Source of the DNA: DATLYB01 sp964502525
Lineage (GTDB): Bacteria > Bacteroidota > Bacteroidia > Chitinophagales > CAIOSU01
Length of the DNA stretch: 17,947 nucleotides
Reading direction: 5' to 3'
Assembly (NCBI GenBank): GCA_964502525.1
Contig: CAZCXH010000098.1
Location: 1-17,947 of the forward strand
Both the position numbers and the translations under genes were made by a program. Under the pieces are notes generated by a model. It had not been told where the DNA came from. It ran no database searches and saw only the letters and a program-made list of their open reading frames with translations. Of the stretch, positions 1 to 7,364 are shown one piece after another (the stretch's first letter is position 1; every line of letters begins with the position of its first letter).

Positions 1-80
1 GAATTGACGTGAAGTCTTAATCTGCGCCTGCCTGAATTTTGTGGTGCCATTATTCGCTTCGATTCAAATTGAGAAATTGC

Positions 81-815
81 CTAATTGCGCGGAGGCTCCC
101 CGGCCTGAAAAATAGACTCAATGGAAATCTTTTTTTCGAACAATAACGGATCGCTTTGCTGTGAAACCATCGTGTTGGCGTTCAAAATCGGGTTGCCGCA
201 AAACGTTGCGGTTTGCGTGTCTATCGAGCCGCCATCCACATTCATGAAGTTATTGGAACATACATCCACGTATCCTTTGATGATGCCGGTTCTGGAGTTA
301 ATGAATTTCCGGCTGGCGGACACCCTTCCTTCTTTTCCAGTAATCATCCCGGTATTGTCCAGCACGTTGCTGACATCAATCTTTTTATAATTGATCACAT
401 TGCCGGAATTCACAAAATCAAGCGATACTTCAAGCGTATTCTCATTATAGATGGCGCCCCTGTTCGTGAGCAGTTCAAACCTGCAATCGCCAAGATTGAG
501 CAGCGTACCGCTTTTCACCACGATAATATTTCTGTCGCCCCTGAAGCTGGAGTTTTCCCGGATGATGAGAGTGCCCCTCACCACGATGTCCACGTTTTGG
601 CGGATTTCATTGTTAATGACAACCGTGTCGGTTTCTTTGATGACGTTGCCCGGATAGCGCGGGATCCATATCTCCTGCTGGTCGTAGCTGCCTTTCTGCT
701 TCACGCTGAAAACGGCTGCGCTGACCGGAAGATTAATCATGATAATAATTGCGAATAATAAGGCGCGAAACGGAGAGCCGGATGCGCTGAACGGGGTTGG
801 GGTGGTTCGTTGCAT
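81..815 (-). CDS. Secreted beta-rich protein of unknown function
   Basis: A 244-residue protein with an N-terminal signal peptide: polar residues 1-17, a hydrophobic core around 18-31 and a likely cleavage near VSA-A at 33-35. The mature part is rich in short alternating hydrophobic and polar stretches with many N, G and V residues (for example VVRGTLIIRENSSF and GTLLNLGDCRFEL). This resembles the turns of a right-handed beta-helix or a G8-like surface domain. There are three Cys residues in the mature part and no C-terminal type IX sorting domain that I can recognise. It is a single gene with no operon partner in view. A 7+7 bp inverted repeat (822-837) lies just upstream of the start. Export is well supported; the fold is an inference and the role unknown. 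Confidence 0.7.
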   Translation of the reverse strand: MQRTTPTPFSASGSPFRALLFAIIIMINLPVSAAVFSVKQKGSYDQQEIWIPRYPGNVIKETDTVVINNEIRQNVDIVVRGTLIIRENSSFRGDRNIIVVKSGTLLNLGDCRFELLTNRGAIYNENTLEVSLDFVNSGNVINYKKIDVSNVLDNTGMITGKEGRVSASRKFINSRTGIIKGYVDVCSNNFMNVDGGSIDTQTATFCGNPILNANTMVSQQSDPLLFEKKISIESIFQAGEPPRN

Positions 816-821
816 AACTTC

Positions 822-837
822 AACTTTTGGAAAAGTT
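822..837. promoter_or_regulatory. Inverted repeat upstream of the secreted-protein gene
   Basis: AACTTTT-GG-AAAAGTT is a perfect 7-bp inverted repeat with a 2-nt centre. It lies 7 bp upstream of the ATG at 815 (minus strand). The position suits an operator or a 5'-UTR hairpin, but no bound factor can be named. Confidence 0.35.
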
Positions 838-878
838 CCAGTGACGGTTTACGCTATGGAATTACAATAGTTGCCCTT

Positions 879-897
879 CGCTCGCCAGAGGCGAGCG
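879..897. repeat. GC-rich hairpin
   Basis: CGCTCGCC (879-886) and GGCGAGCG (890-897) form a perfect 8-bp stem around the 3-nt loop AGA. There is no T-run after it, so it is not a standard terminator. It resembles the short palindromic repeats scattered between genes in Bacteroidota. A similar TCCGCC-TCA-GGCGGA palindrome lies at the far right end of the window (17925-17939). Confidence 0.5.
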
Positions 898-934
898 GAA
901 GCGAGGGGGTGGCGGGGTGAAGCTTGGAAGGTTT

Positions 935-1085
935 TTTCATTGCCGTTGGCTTTAGCCAACGGATTTGAAAGCATCGTATGATATCGGGCTTTAGCCCAAC
1001 TTCTTCCACCTTGAAAGATATTTTGGCTAAAGCCTTTTAGCTCCTTTGACTCTTAACCCGTTGGCTGAAGCCAACGGCAATGAAA
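935..1085. repeat. REP/BIME-like cluster of four GGCTTTAGCC palindromes
   Basis: The outer arms 935-962 and 1058-1085 are inverted copies matching at 27 of 28 positions. Each arm is itself a hairpin (CCGTTGGCT-TT-AGCCAACGG on the left, with GA in place of TT on the right). Two smaller hairpins with the same core lie between: GGGCT-TT-AGCCC (986-997) and GGCT-AA-AGCC (1025-1034). Cores start at 948, 987, 1025 and 1063, so spacings are 39, 38 and 38 bp; the first two read GGCTTTAGCC and the last two its complement. This fits REP sequences mobilised by REP-associated tyrosine transposases (RAYTs). No transposase gene is present here, so the origin is an inference. Confidence 0.75.
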
Positions 1086-1211
1086 CGACCTGACAGTAAG
1101 GTAGATTTAAAATGCGCGTGTTCTGCATGCCCGATAGATGCCCTCACGCTCCTGACGCGCTGCGCTGCCAAAGCGACAAACGAAGAAAACGAGGTGCGTA
1201 CGCGCCACCCT

Positions 1212-2099
1212 TCACCCGCCTTTTTTGTCCATGAAGCACGTCTCCTCGTCAAACTCTGTTTCAATGGTAGCATGCTGAAGCGGCAGCTTAGATAGAAGTT
1301 GTTTTATATTGGTTTTCACCGCCAAAGCCTGTTGAATGGAGTCAATTCTTTCCAGCTTCACATGGACGGTGAGCACATGGCGTTCGCCATCTATGGACCA
1401 AATATGCAGGTCATGAACCGACTGGACGCGCTCCACCTGTCTAATCTTCACCTCAATGTCCCGGATGTCAATTTCACCCGGAACGCCCTGCAGGAAGATG
1501 ACCAGCGTTTCTTTCAGACGTTTCACAACATTATACAATATGTAAAGCGCGACAAGGATGGAAATGGCAGGGTCGAGGTAATGGATTTCACGGAACATCA
1601 GCACCACGCCCGCAATCAGCACTGCCACCCAGCCGAGCACGTCTTCCACAAAGTGCCAGGAAACGATGCGCTCGTTGAGGCTGTTTCCCTTGCTCACTTT
1701 CCATGCCGCATAGCCGTTGACGGCAATGCCGGCAATGGCAAAGAGCACCATCCCTTCTGCATTGGACCGTTCAGGGTTGAGCATGCGCCCGACAGCTTCA
1801 ATGAGAATGTAAATGGAACCTGTGATGAGAACGAGGCTTGTAAGCAGCGCGCTGAGCAGCGAGAAGCGCCTGTAGCCGAAAGAGAATGACGTGTCGCCTT
1901 TTTTCGTGGAGAAGCGTTCCATCCTCCATGCCACTCCCAAAGCGATGCTGTCGCCTAAATCATGCAGGGCATCTGAAAGTATGGCAACGCTGTTCGTCCA
2001 AATTCCGCCAACAATTTCAACAACGGTAAAGGCAAGATTGAGAAAAAAGGCAAGCCGGATATTGCTGGATGCGCGGTGGTGATGGTCGTGAGCTGTCAT
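1212..2099 (-). CDS. Cation diffusion facilitator (CDF) metal exporter
   Basis: A 295-residue inner-membrane transporter of the CzcD/ZitB type that exports Zn2+ and related divalent metals in exchange for protons. The N-terminal residues MTAHDHHH are His-rich, as often seen in CDF proteins. Six hydrophobic segments follow between about residues 14 and 190. The metal site is complete: H46 and D50 in the second segment (SDALHDLGD) and H149 and D153 in the fifth (HFVED). The C-terminal cytoplasmic domain (about 200-285) has the ferredoxin-like CDF pattern with HDLHIWSIDGERHVLTVHV. Length is normal for the family. Its start lies 9 bp after the stop of the acyltransferase gene, so the two are probably one transcript. 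Exact metal specificity cannot be read from the sequence. Confidence 0.93.
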   Translation of the reverse strand: MTAHDHHHRASSNIRLAFFLNLAFTVVEIVGGIWTNSVAILSDALHDLGDSIALGVAWRMERFSTKKGDTSFSFGYRRFSLLSALLTSLVLITGSIYILIEAVGRMLNPERSNAEGMVLFAIAGIAVNGYAAWKVSKGNSLNERIVSWHFVEDVLGWVAVLIAGVVLMFREIHYLDPAISILVALYILYNVVKRLKETLVIFLQGVPGEIDIRDIEVKIRQVERVQSVHDLHIWSIDGERHVLTVHVKLERIDSIQQALAVKTNIKQLLSKLPLQHATIETEFDEETCFMDKKGG

Positions 2100-2108
2100 T
2101 GTTCAGCC

Positions 2109-2933
2109 CTACCCAAACAAATTCCACGTCTTCTTTTTGTCGTTCTTGCGGTATTCGAGCAGGGTGATGAACTGCTTGTTCATGGAGAGTTCCACTTCAT
2201 TGCGCAGGTTCCAGAGGTTTTCCTCATCATCATATTTTTTCAGATAATGAGAAGTGCTTATTCTTTTGCCGAATGAGATGTACATTTTTACCGGCTTGGG
2301 AATTCCCAGTCCGAAGAGGCCGCGCGTGATGGGCGGGATGTTGTCGCCCCCGCGAAAATATTTTTTGATGACCTTGCTGTCGCGCAGGTATTTGCCGATC
2401 CACGATTTCATGATTTCGTCAGCATCGGCAACGATGTCGTAGGCGTCATCGCCTCCCACCTGCGCCACGGGAATGATGTCGTAGCCGAACTGTATTGCCA
2501 TACGGGCAAAACCGAGATGGTCTTTCCAGACAAGCTGATGCGCTTCGCCTTTGCGCTTGCACACTTCCCTGCCGCCACCGGGAAACACCATCACGTTTTC
2601 CTGCGCTTCCATCAGGGCTGAGCAGTTTTCGCGGCTCGCCCTCACGAAACCGATCTGCTGAATGAAATCGCGCCACACGGGAATTTCAAAATGGAGGTTG
2701 TCAACGAGGGCGCGGATGAATATGTCCCTGCGCTTGAATAATTCCACACCGAACAGCAGCCCATCGGTCAGTCCATACACGGTGTGGTTGGTTACATACA
2801 GGGCGGGGTGCGAGTCATCCACTTCATCAATGCCGAAATACTGCGGGCGGAAATACAGCCTGAGCGGGGCTGCAATGTCTTCAACCTTTTCAATGGGAGG
2901 CGGGGTGAATTTCTGAAGTTGGTTTGTTAACAT
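2109..2933 (-). CDS. Acyltransferase of the LPLAT / MGAT-like family
   Basis: A 274-residue protein of the glycerolipid acyltransferase superfamily, closest in motifs to the diacylglycerol/monoacylglycerol acyltransferase-like branch. The acyl-acceptor block is YVTNHTVYGLTDG (residues 46-58, catalytic-type His50). The second block is VMVFPGGGREVCKRKG (114-129), typical of the PGGxRE branch, and is followed by HQLVWKDHLGFARMA. No signal peptide or strong transmembrane segment is evident, so it is probably a peripheral inner-membrane enzyme moving acyl chains from acyl-CoA or acyl-ACP to a lipid acceptor. The acceptor is unknown. It is the first gene of a two-gene unit with the CDF exporter. 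No Shine-Dalgarno precedes the ATG at 2933. Confidence 0.85.
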   Translation of the reverse strand: MLTNQLQKFTPPPIEKVEDIAAPLRLYFRPQYFGIDEVDDSHPALYVTNHTVYGLTDGLLFGVELFKRRDIFIRALVDNLHFEIPVWRDFIQQIGFVRASRENCSALMEAQENVMVFPGGGREVCKRKGEAHQLVWKDHLGFARMAIQFGYDIIPVAQVGGDDAYDIVADADEIMKSWIGKYLRDSKVIKKYFRGGDNIPPITRGLFGLGIPKPVKMYISFGKRISTSHYLKKYDDEENLWNLRNEVELSMNKQFITLLEYRKNDKKKTWNLFG

Positions 2934-3267
2934 GCGCAGGTAAAGATAACCATTGAAACAAGGTGTCTTTCAGGATGATGAAAAATTTTTTTTCACATCA
3001 GAATGAACACTGCTTTCGCCCTGTTGTTCATTGCCCGTTTTTTTTCGGCTAACGGATATATTGCCGGTGGAATAGCGCTGCATCCCAGCGCTCCGTAAAC
3101 TCCATTGGACATTCCACAGGAGCCAACATGATTAAAGTCAATGCAGAACATGAGTAACTGGGTAATTTTCCCGTGCAATTTTTAATGCGTTGCATAAAAG
3201 ATGAAAATTTTCAAACCCTGCGAACTAATCGGCAGAATGATTGTTGTTACGCCTAAATAACCCTTCA
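2934..3267. other. Divergent intergenic region
   Basis: 334 bp between the acyltransferase gene (minus) and the START-domain gene (plus), so promoters for both should lie here. I see no clear TAnnTTTG box for either. A T-rich tract around 2988-2995 is followed by CACATCAGAAT, which resembles a sequence near 17747-17766. A 61-codon open frame on the minus strand (2993-3178) has no family resemblance and is not called. Confidence 0.6.
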
Positions 3268-3882
3268 ATGAAATCAAACCTCAGCGCGCTTGTTTTGGTT
3301 TTTGTATTTTTTCTTCCCGCATTATCGCAAACATCAATGGATGATTGGAAGCTGCAAAGAGATAACAATGGAATTAAAGTTTATACGAAAAGGGCGATTA
3401 AATCGAGCCTGAAGGACTCTAAAGCTTCCGTGATTGTGAACGCCAGCGCAAAAGACGCCATCGAGCTTTTTCTTGATTTTGAAAAACATGATGATTGGAT
3501 GGACCGCATCAGGGCGAGCAGGCTGCTGAAGAAAGCTTCAGACCACGAGTTTTATGTTTATTACGAAGTGACGGCACCGTGGCCGGTAACGAACCGTGAT
3601 TTAGCTGTCGTTTACAAGGTAATTAAAATACAAAATGGCGGCTATAGGATGAACGTCATCGCCCAACCCGATTATGTTCCGCCACAGCAAGGCATGGTGC
3701 GCATCCCCGAGGCAATCAGTTCATGGGAATTTATTCCAAAAGGCGATAACAAAGTGGAGGTGATTTTCACCAACCACTCCGACCCGGGCGGCACAGTGCC
3801 TGAGTGGATGGTAAACATGGCTGCCACAGACAACCCCTATAACACCCTCTCCAATCTTCGCAAAAAGCTGGAAGGGAACTAA
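3268..3882 (+). CDS. Secreted START-domain lipid-binding protein
   Basis: A 204-residue exported protein with a StAR-related lipid transfer (START) domain. Residues 1-20 (MKSNLSALVLVFVFFLPALS) are a signal peptide with likely cleavage before QTSMDDW. The START pattern covers the rest: W-L-x-R-D-N-x-G-I-K-V-Y-T-K at the front, then FLDFEKHDDWMDR, YYEVTAPWPVTNRDL, PEAISSWEFIPKGDN and HSDPGGTVPEWMVN, with a final helix NPYNTLSNLRKKLE. START domains bind a lipid in a deep pocket; bacterial secreted examples have no agreed ligand. The ATG at 3268 is chosen because the signal peptide begins there. An upstream TTG at 3241 would only add a polar stretch. It stands alone, followed after 98 bp by another exported protein. 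Confidence 0.88.
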   Translation: MKSNLSALVLVFVFFLPALSQTSMDDWKLQRDNNGIKVYTKRAIKSSLKDSKASVIVNASAKDAIELFLDFEKHDDWMDRIRASRLLKKASDHEFYVYYEVTAPWPVTNRDLAVVYKVIKIQNGGYRMNVIAQPDYVPPQQGMVRIPEAISSWEFIPKGDNKVEVIFTNHSDPGGTVPEWMVNMAATDNPYNTLSNLRKKLEGN

Positions 3883-3949
3883 GCATTTCCCCTGCTGCAC
3901 TGTTAATACTTCGCATTCGTTTACTGCCAGAGAATCCGTGTTTTTAATT

Positions 3950-3957
3950 TAGGTTTG
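3950..3957 (+). promoter_or_regulatory. Bacteroidota -7 box (TAnnTTTG)
   Basis: TAGGTTTG matches the Bacteroidota primary sigma -7 consensus TAnnTTTG and lies 23 bp upstream of the ATG at 3981. I see no clear TTTG -33 element at the right distance, so this is a partial promoter call. Confidence 0.45.
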
Positions 3958-3980
3958 CGCGTATTAAAATTTTAAATGCC

Positions 3981-4514
3981 ATGCGCTTCATGAAAGGAGC
4001 AATTTTATTATTGATAGTATTGACAGCGGATGCCGCAAAAGCTCAGGTTGCTGACAGCACAATCCATGCGGATGAAGTCGTGACGGCATTGAAACTCAAA
4101 AAGAAAGGCATGCTGCCCTTCGGATTCAAACCCGGCACATCCATTCAGCAGATAAAAACGACCATGGGATCAACGGAAGTTTTCAAGGAAGATTCGAGCT
4201 ACATCACTTATACGGTTTATTTCAGCAGGGACAAATATGATTTCGGAGACATCACCTTTGAATTTACGGGCAGCTTATTGACGGATGCTTCCATGGAAAC
4301 ATACTTCGGGAAAAAAGAATCCGCAACAAAAACTCTCAATCTTATCAAGCGGCATTTCGACAAGATTTACAAACCGGGAACTTATGGCGACAAAACCCTG
4401 AAATGGGTGTATTCCAAAAAAGGCGTCACCCTCTGGATTCAACTGACGGAAGTGGAGTTTGAAGATGACAACGGCTTTGTGATTGATTTTTTGACCACAC
4501 CGCCCGAACAATAA
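3981..4514 (+). CDS. Exported protein of unknown function
   Basis: A 177-residue protein. Residues 1-21 (MRFMKGAILLLIVLTADAAKA) form a signal peptide with cleavage likely after AKA, giving a mature periplasmic protein of about 156 residues. The mature part has a basic patch (KLKKKG), then an alternating strand-rich region (YITYTVYFSRDKYDFGDITFEF) and an acidic end (VEFEDDNGFVIDF). I do not recognise a named domain. ATG at 3990 (MKG) is a possible alternative start that would keep the signal peptide. A TAnnTTTG box lies upstream and a short hairpin terminator follows directly, so it is probably transcribed alone. Confidence 0.7.
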   Translation: MRFMKGAILLLIVLTADAAKAQVADSTIHADEVVTALKLKKKGMLPFGFKPGTSIQQIKTTMGSTEVFKEDSSYITYTVYFSRDKYDFGDITFEFTGSLLTDASMETYFGKKESATKTLNLIKRHFDKIYKPGTYGDKTLKWVYSKKGVTLWIQLTEVEFEDDNGFVIDFLTTPPEQ

Positions 4515-4531
4515 AAACCCACCGGGTTTTT
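4514..4531 (+). terminator. Short rho-independent-type terminator
   Basis: AAAACCC (4514-4520) pairs with GGGTTTT (4524-4530) around the loop ACC, giving a 7-bp stem ending in a run of five T. It starts at the last base of the stop codon of the exported-protein gene. The short T-run makes it a moderate call. Confidence 0.5.
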
Positions 4532-4564
4532 ATACCATTGATGATATATCAAGATCACAATTTG

Positions 4565-4587
4565 TTTTTTACACTTGTTCCGGGATA
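4565..4587. repeat. Dispersed 23-bp repeat, copy 1
   Basis: A T6-ACACTTG-TTC-CGGGATA block that recurs at 9468-9490 with one mismatch (22 of 23). It lies in the convergent gap between the exported-protein gene and the threonine aldolase gene. A shorter 12-bp part recurs at 17748-17759. Its origin is unknown; it could be the end of a mobile or repeated unit. Confidence 0.55.
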
Positions 4588-4645
4588 GCCGCAAACGAAG
4601 AGTTGCCGTTTGAACAGTTGCATGTTATCGAAAGGCAGGAATTAT

Positions 4646-5674
4646 TCACATTCGTTTTATTTCCTTCTCAAATTTCTCAAGCATAGCATCATCAAAATCA
4701 AGATGTGTGACGAAACGCATCATCCTTCTGTCCATCTGCACGGCAAGTATTCCCTTTTTTTTAAGAATAACAAGAAAGGCTTCATCCGTATATTTTTCAT
4801 TCAGCCCGAAGATGATGATGTTGGTTTCAACCGGCAGCATGTATTCAACAAACGAGCATGATTCGAGAACCCTCGCAATGGATTTCGCGCGCTGATGGTC
4901 TTCCTTTAGCCTTTTCACATGATGATCGAGGGCATAGATTCCGGCAGCGGCAAGATATCCGGATTGCCGCATCGCTCCGCCCAATGCCTTTCTCACCCGC
5001 CTCGCTTTTTTGATGTTGTCCTTGCTGCTGATGAGCAGGGATCCTGCCGGAGCTCCCAGTCCCTTCGAAAGACAAATGGATATCGTGTCAAATAGTGTTC
5101 CGTAATCTTTTGGTGTTTGCTTTGATTCCGCCAGCGCGTTGAACAACCGCGCCCCGTCAAGATGCAGCGATAAATCATATTGCCGGCACACCTTATGTAT
5201 CTTTTTGATCTCCTCAAAATCATAGCACGATCCCCCACCCTTGTTGCACGTATTTTCCAACGCCACCACTTTCGTGACAGGACAATGCTCATCATCGGGA
5301 TTGATGTTTTCAAGAACATCCATCGCTTTCAGCCTTCCGCGGTCGCCATTCAGCGTCCTCACGGAAACAGAAGAATTAAAAGCAAGTCCCCCACCCTCGT
5401 ATTTATAAATGTGCGCGGCTTTGTCGCAAATCACCTCGCATAAGGGCTGGGTAAGAACCTTGATGGCGGTTTGATTGGTCATCGTGCCCGAAGGACAGAA
5501 AAGCGCAGCATCCCTGCCAAAAAGATTCGCAGCCTTTTGCTCCAACATATTGACGGTGGGATCTTCTCCGAAAACATCATCACCCACCCGGGCTTCCATC
5601 ATCGCCTGCAGCATGCCGGGCGTGGGCTTTGTAACCGTGTCGCTGCGAAGGTCAATGATATCTTGTGATTTCAC
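4646..5674 (-). CDS. ltaE: Low-specificity threonine aldolase (PLP enzyme)
   Basis: A 342-residue cytoplasmic PLP enzyme that splits L-threonine or L-allo-threonine into glycine and acetaldehyde. Family signatures are all present: the N-terminal IDLRSDTVTKPT (7-18), GDDVFGEDPTVNMLE (31-45), FCPSGTMTNQTA (59-70), the ring-stacking His region AAHIYKYEGGG (86-96), HLDGARLFNA (171-180, PLP-contacting Asp173) and the Schiff-base lysine K204 in CLSKGLGAPAGS. Length is normal. The start is a GTG at 5674; the frame upstream has no ATG before a stop, and the next internal Met (21) would remove the conserved LRSDTVT block. It is the last gene of the minus-strand group rlmH-rhomboid-ltaE, separated from the rhomboid gene by an inverted-repeat element. 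Confidence 0.93.
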   Translation of the reverse strand: MKSQDIIDLRSDTVTKPTPGMLQAMMEARVGDDVFGEDPTVNMLEQKAANLFGRDAALFCPSGTMTNQTAIKVLTQPLCEVICDKAAHIYKYEGGGLAFNSSVSVRTLNGDRGRLKAMDVLENINPDDEHCPVTKVVALENTCNKGGGSCYDFEEIKKIHKVCRQYDLSLHLDGARLFNALAESKQTPKDYGTLFDTISICLSKGLGAPAGSLLISSKDNIKKARRVRKALGGAMRQSGYLAAAGIYALDHHVKRLKEDHQRAKSIARVLESCSFVEYMLPVETNIIIFGLNEKYTDEAFLVILKKKGILAVQMDRRMMRFVTHLDFDDAMLEKFEKEIKRM

Positions 5675-5699
5675 CGAAGTAATATTTTGTGATGCGATA

Positions 5700-5808
5700 A
5701 TTCGGTGATTTGATGATTCGTTGATATTATAAAATCAACAAATCAACTTATCTTATCAGCGCATTATCGAATTATATAGCAAATCATCGAATCATCGAAT
5801 TACCGAAT
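5700..5808. repeat. 109-bp inverted-repeat element
   Basis: Arms 5700-5720 and 5788-5808 match as inverted repeats at 19 of 21 positions; with five more inner bases each (to 5725 and from 5783) the match is 23 of 26. The inside is AT-rich and contains GTTGAT (5720-5725) pairing with ATCAAC (5734-5739), plus a second AATCAAC. The right arm ends at the first base of the rhomboid stop codon, and the left arm begins 26 bp before the GTG of the threonine aldolase. It has no open frame, so it resembles a MITE or palindromic intergenic repeat. Confidence 0.65.
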
Positions 5809-6425
5809 CAATACCCATTAATCACCTGCGAAATAAATTCCATCAGCAGGCTCGGCTTGAGCAGTATCGGAAAAATAAAACCGAACACCGCACCGTAAAA
5901 ATGCGCATAGTGCCCTATATTGTCACTTGCCTGCTTTGCCATGTGCATGGAATAAAGAAGATATAAAAGTCCGAAGATGAATCCCGGAATTCCGATTGGA
6001 AAAAAGATCAACCCTATTTTATTGTTAGGTTCAAACAGGATGCTGGCGAACACAACAGCCGATACCGCCCCTGAGGCACCGAGGCTTGCATACTGCGGAT
6101 TGTCGCGGTGCTTAAAGTATGAATAGGCTTCCGACAATCCGATGGAGCTTATGTACATGAACAGATATATTGCAGGTCCCACGGAATTGAACAGCCCGCG
6201 GAAATATGATTCAGTGATGGTTCCAAAAAGATACAATGCATACATATTAAAAAACAGATGCAAAAAATTAATATGAAGCAGCCCGGATGAAAAAAACCTG
6301 AACCACTCTTTTCTTCTTTTGATCGTGTATGGCGAAAAGACAAGCTGGTTCATCATCGCTTCGTTGTTGAATGCGCTCAGCGAGATAATGCAGGTGAGTA
6401 CAATAATTGCCAGCGTAATGGACAT
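5808..6425 (-). CDS. Rhomboid family intramembrane serine protease
   Basis: A 205-residue inner-membrane protease that cuts membrane proteins within or near their transmembrane segments. Six hydrophobic segments can be traced, with rhomboid signatures in the expected ones: HLFFNMYAL (His56, Asn60) in segment 2, GASGAVSAVVF (116-126, catalytic Ser118 in GxSG), and GHYAHFYGAVFG (171-182, catalytic His175) in the last segment. The Ser-His dyad is therefore intact. Length fits the minimal six-segment form. Its ATG lies 7 bp after the rlmH stop, so co-transcription with rlmH is likely. Natural substrates cannot be inferred from the neighbours. Confidence 0.93.
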   Translation of the reverse strand: MSITLAIIVLTCIISLSAFNNEAMMNQLVFSPYTIKRRKEWFRFFSSGLLHINFLHLFFNMYALYLFGTITESYFRGLFNSVGPAIYLFMYISSIGLSEAYSYFKHRDNPQYASLGASGAVSAVVFASILFEPNNKIGLIFFPIGIPGFIFGLLYLLYSMHMAKQASDNIGHYAHFYGAVFGFIFPILLKPSLLMEFISQVINGY

Positions 6426-6432
6426 GATTGAT

Positions 6433-6897
6433 TCAGGCGTGATGGTAAGGCTCGTTGTTTAAAATTGTAAACGCGCGATAAAGCTGCTCGGCAAATGCAA
6501 CCCGCGCAATTTGATGGGATAATGTCATTTTTGAAAGCGAGATCGCAAGGTGGGCTCTTCTGCGCAACGGTTCATCCATCCCATAAGCTCCGCCTATAAA
6601 GAAAATAACTCTTTTCGCTCCCGCCCGCATGATGCGGTTAATCACCTCCGCAAACTTTTCCGAAGAATATTCCTTTCCCCTTTCGTCCAAAATTATCAGA
6701 TAATCGCTTTTCTCAAGTTTGTTCAGGACGAGATTCGTTTCTGCAACCTTTTTTATGCCGGGATCTTTTGCTTTTTTGCCGCCTTCAAAATATTTAATCT
6801 CAAACCCGAGATACCGGTTAATGCGTTTTTCAAAAATTGCCATCCCCTCGCTTAAATAAGGCTCGTTTCTGCCAATCAGCCAAAGCTCAAACTTCAT
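6433..6897 (-). CDS. rlmH: 23S rRNA pseudouridine-1915 N3-methyltransferase RlmH
   Basis: A 154-residue SPOUT-class methyltransferase that uses S-adenosylmethionine to methylate N3 of pseudouridine 1915 in helix 69 of 23S rRNA, acting on the assembled ribosome as a homodimer. The diagnostic C-terminal knot is complete: LDERGKEYSSEKFA (70-83), FFIGGAYGMDE (99-109), SLSKMTLSHQIARVAFAEQLYRA (120-142, SAM-binding and dimer region) and the terminal NNEPYHHA. Length matches the family. It heads the minus-strand unit with the rhomboid gene 7 bp downstream and is divergent from the lipoprotein-NfeD-FloA unit. Confidence 0.97.
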   Translation of the reverse strand: MKFELWLIGRNEPYLSEGMAIFEKRINRYLGFEIKYFEGGKKAKDPGIKKVAETNLVLNKLEKSDYLIILDERGKEYSSEKFAEVINRIMRAGAKRVIFFIGGAYGMDEPLRRRAHLAISLSKMTLSHQIARVAFAEQLYRAFTILNNEPYHHA

Positions 6898-6960
6898 CAG
6901 TGCGGATTAAGGAAGCTGTTGAAAAGTTGTTTAATTTGTGCCCGCAAAATACGCTCAATT

Positions 6961-7356
6961 ATGACAATCGTCAGAAATATTAAACTCCTGCCCTTGCTTT
7001 TAGCCATGATGCTTGGATTTGCCTGCAAAACCAAGACTGACGAAAAAAGCAAACTCATCGCTAAAAAATGGTCATACATGGAGTTTAAGATGAATGATGA
7101 AGTGATGACGGGCGAGCAGTTGGAATATCCCGTCATGGAATTTCTTGATGACGGAAAATACAAAATTGAATTCGGCCCGATGTCAGAGGAGGGCAAATGG
7201 CAGGTTGAAGGCAATGAACTGGTAACTACAACCAATGAGAATAAAACCACTCGCCTGAAAATAATGGAGATCACTGAGGAAAAACTTATCCTTCACAGCG
7301 AGGTGGATGGCAGCAGCGTTTACATTACATTAGCGCCCGCCACGGCAGGCAAATAA
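6961..7356 (+). CDS. Lipocalin-like lipoprotein
   Basis: A 131-residue lipoprotein. The start at 6961 gives MTIVRNIKLLPLLLAMMLGFAC, a signal peptide ending in the lipobox LGFAC, so the mature protein begins at Cys22 and is lipid-anchored. The remainder (LIAKKWSYMEF, MEFLDDGKYKIEFG, EEGKWQVEGNELVTT, KIMEITEEKLILHS) follows the pattern of small Bacteroidota lipocalin-like domains, with beta strands around a barrel and a conserved first-strand Trp. Ligand unknown. An upstream TTG at 6919 only adds residues before the signal peptide. It lies 8 bp upstream of the NfeD gene and is the first gene of the lipoprotein-NfeD-FloA unit, which suggests a link to membrane organisation (an inference). Confidence 0.8.
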   Translation: MTIVRNIKLLPLLLAMMLGFACKTKTDEKSKLIAKKWSYMEFKMNDEVMTGEQLEYPVMEFLDDGKYKIEFGPMSEEGKWQVEGNELVTTTNENKTTRLKIMEITEEKLILHSEVDGSSVYITLAPATAGK

Positions 7357-7364
7357 AAAAGCGC

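Larger units (their letters stand above)
816..1211. other. Gene-free stretch with palindromes
   Basis: About 400 bp between the start of the secreted-protein gene and the end of the CDF transporter gene. It contains a GC-rich hairpin (879-897) and a symmetric palindrome cluster (935-1085). The rest (1086-1211) shows no recognisable gene. Short open frames there on both strands look unlike any protein family I know. Confidence 0.7.

Noticed and set aside
1037..1295. Open frames on both strands of 70-80 codons next to the CDF gene
   Set aside because: They run through the palindrome cluster and into the CDF coding region, with Arg/Ser- or Cys-rich translations unlike real proteins.
2993..3178. 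61-codon open frame on the minus strand
   Set aside because: No family resemblance, no start signal, lies in a divergent promoter region; more likely chance.
3237..3260. Seven-codon ORF upstream of the START-domain gene
   Set aside because: No Shine-Dalgarno and no overlap with the main start, so not distinguishable from chance.
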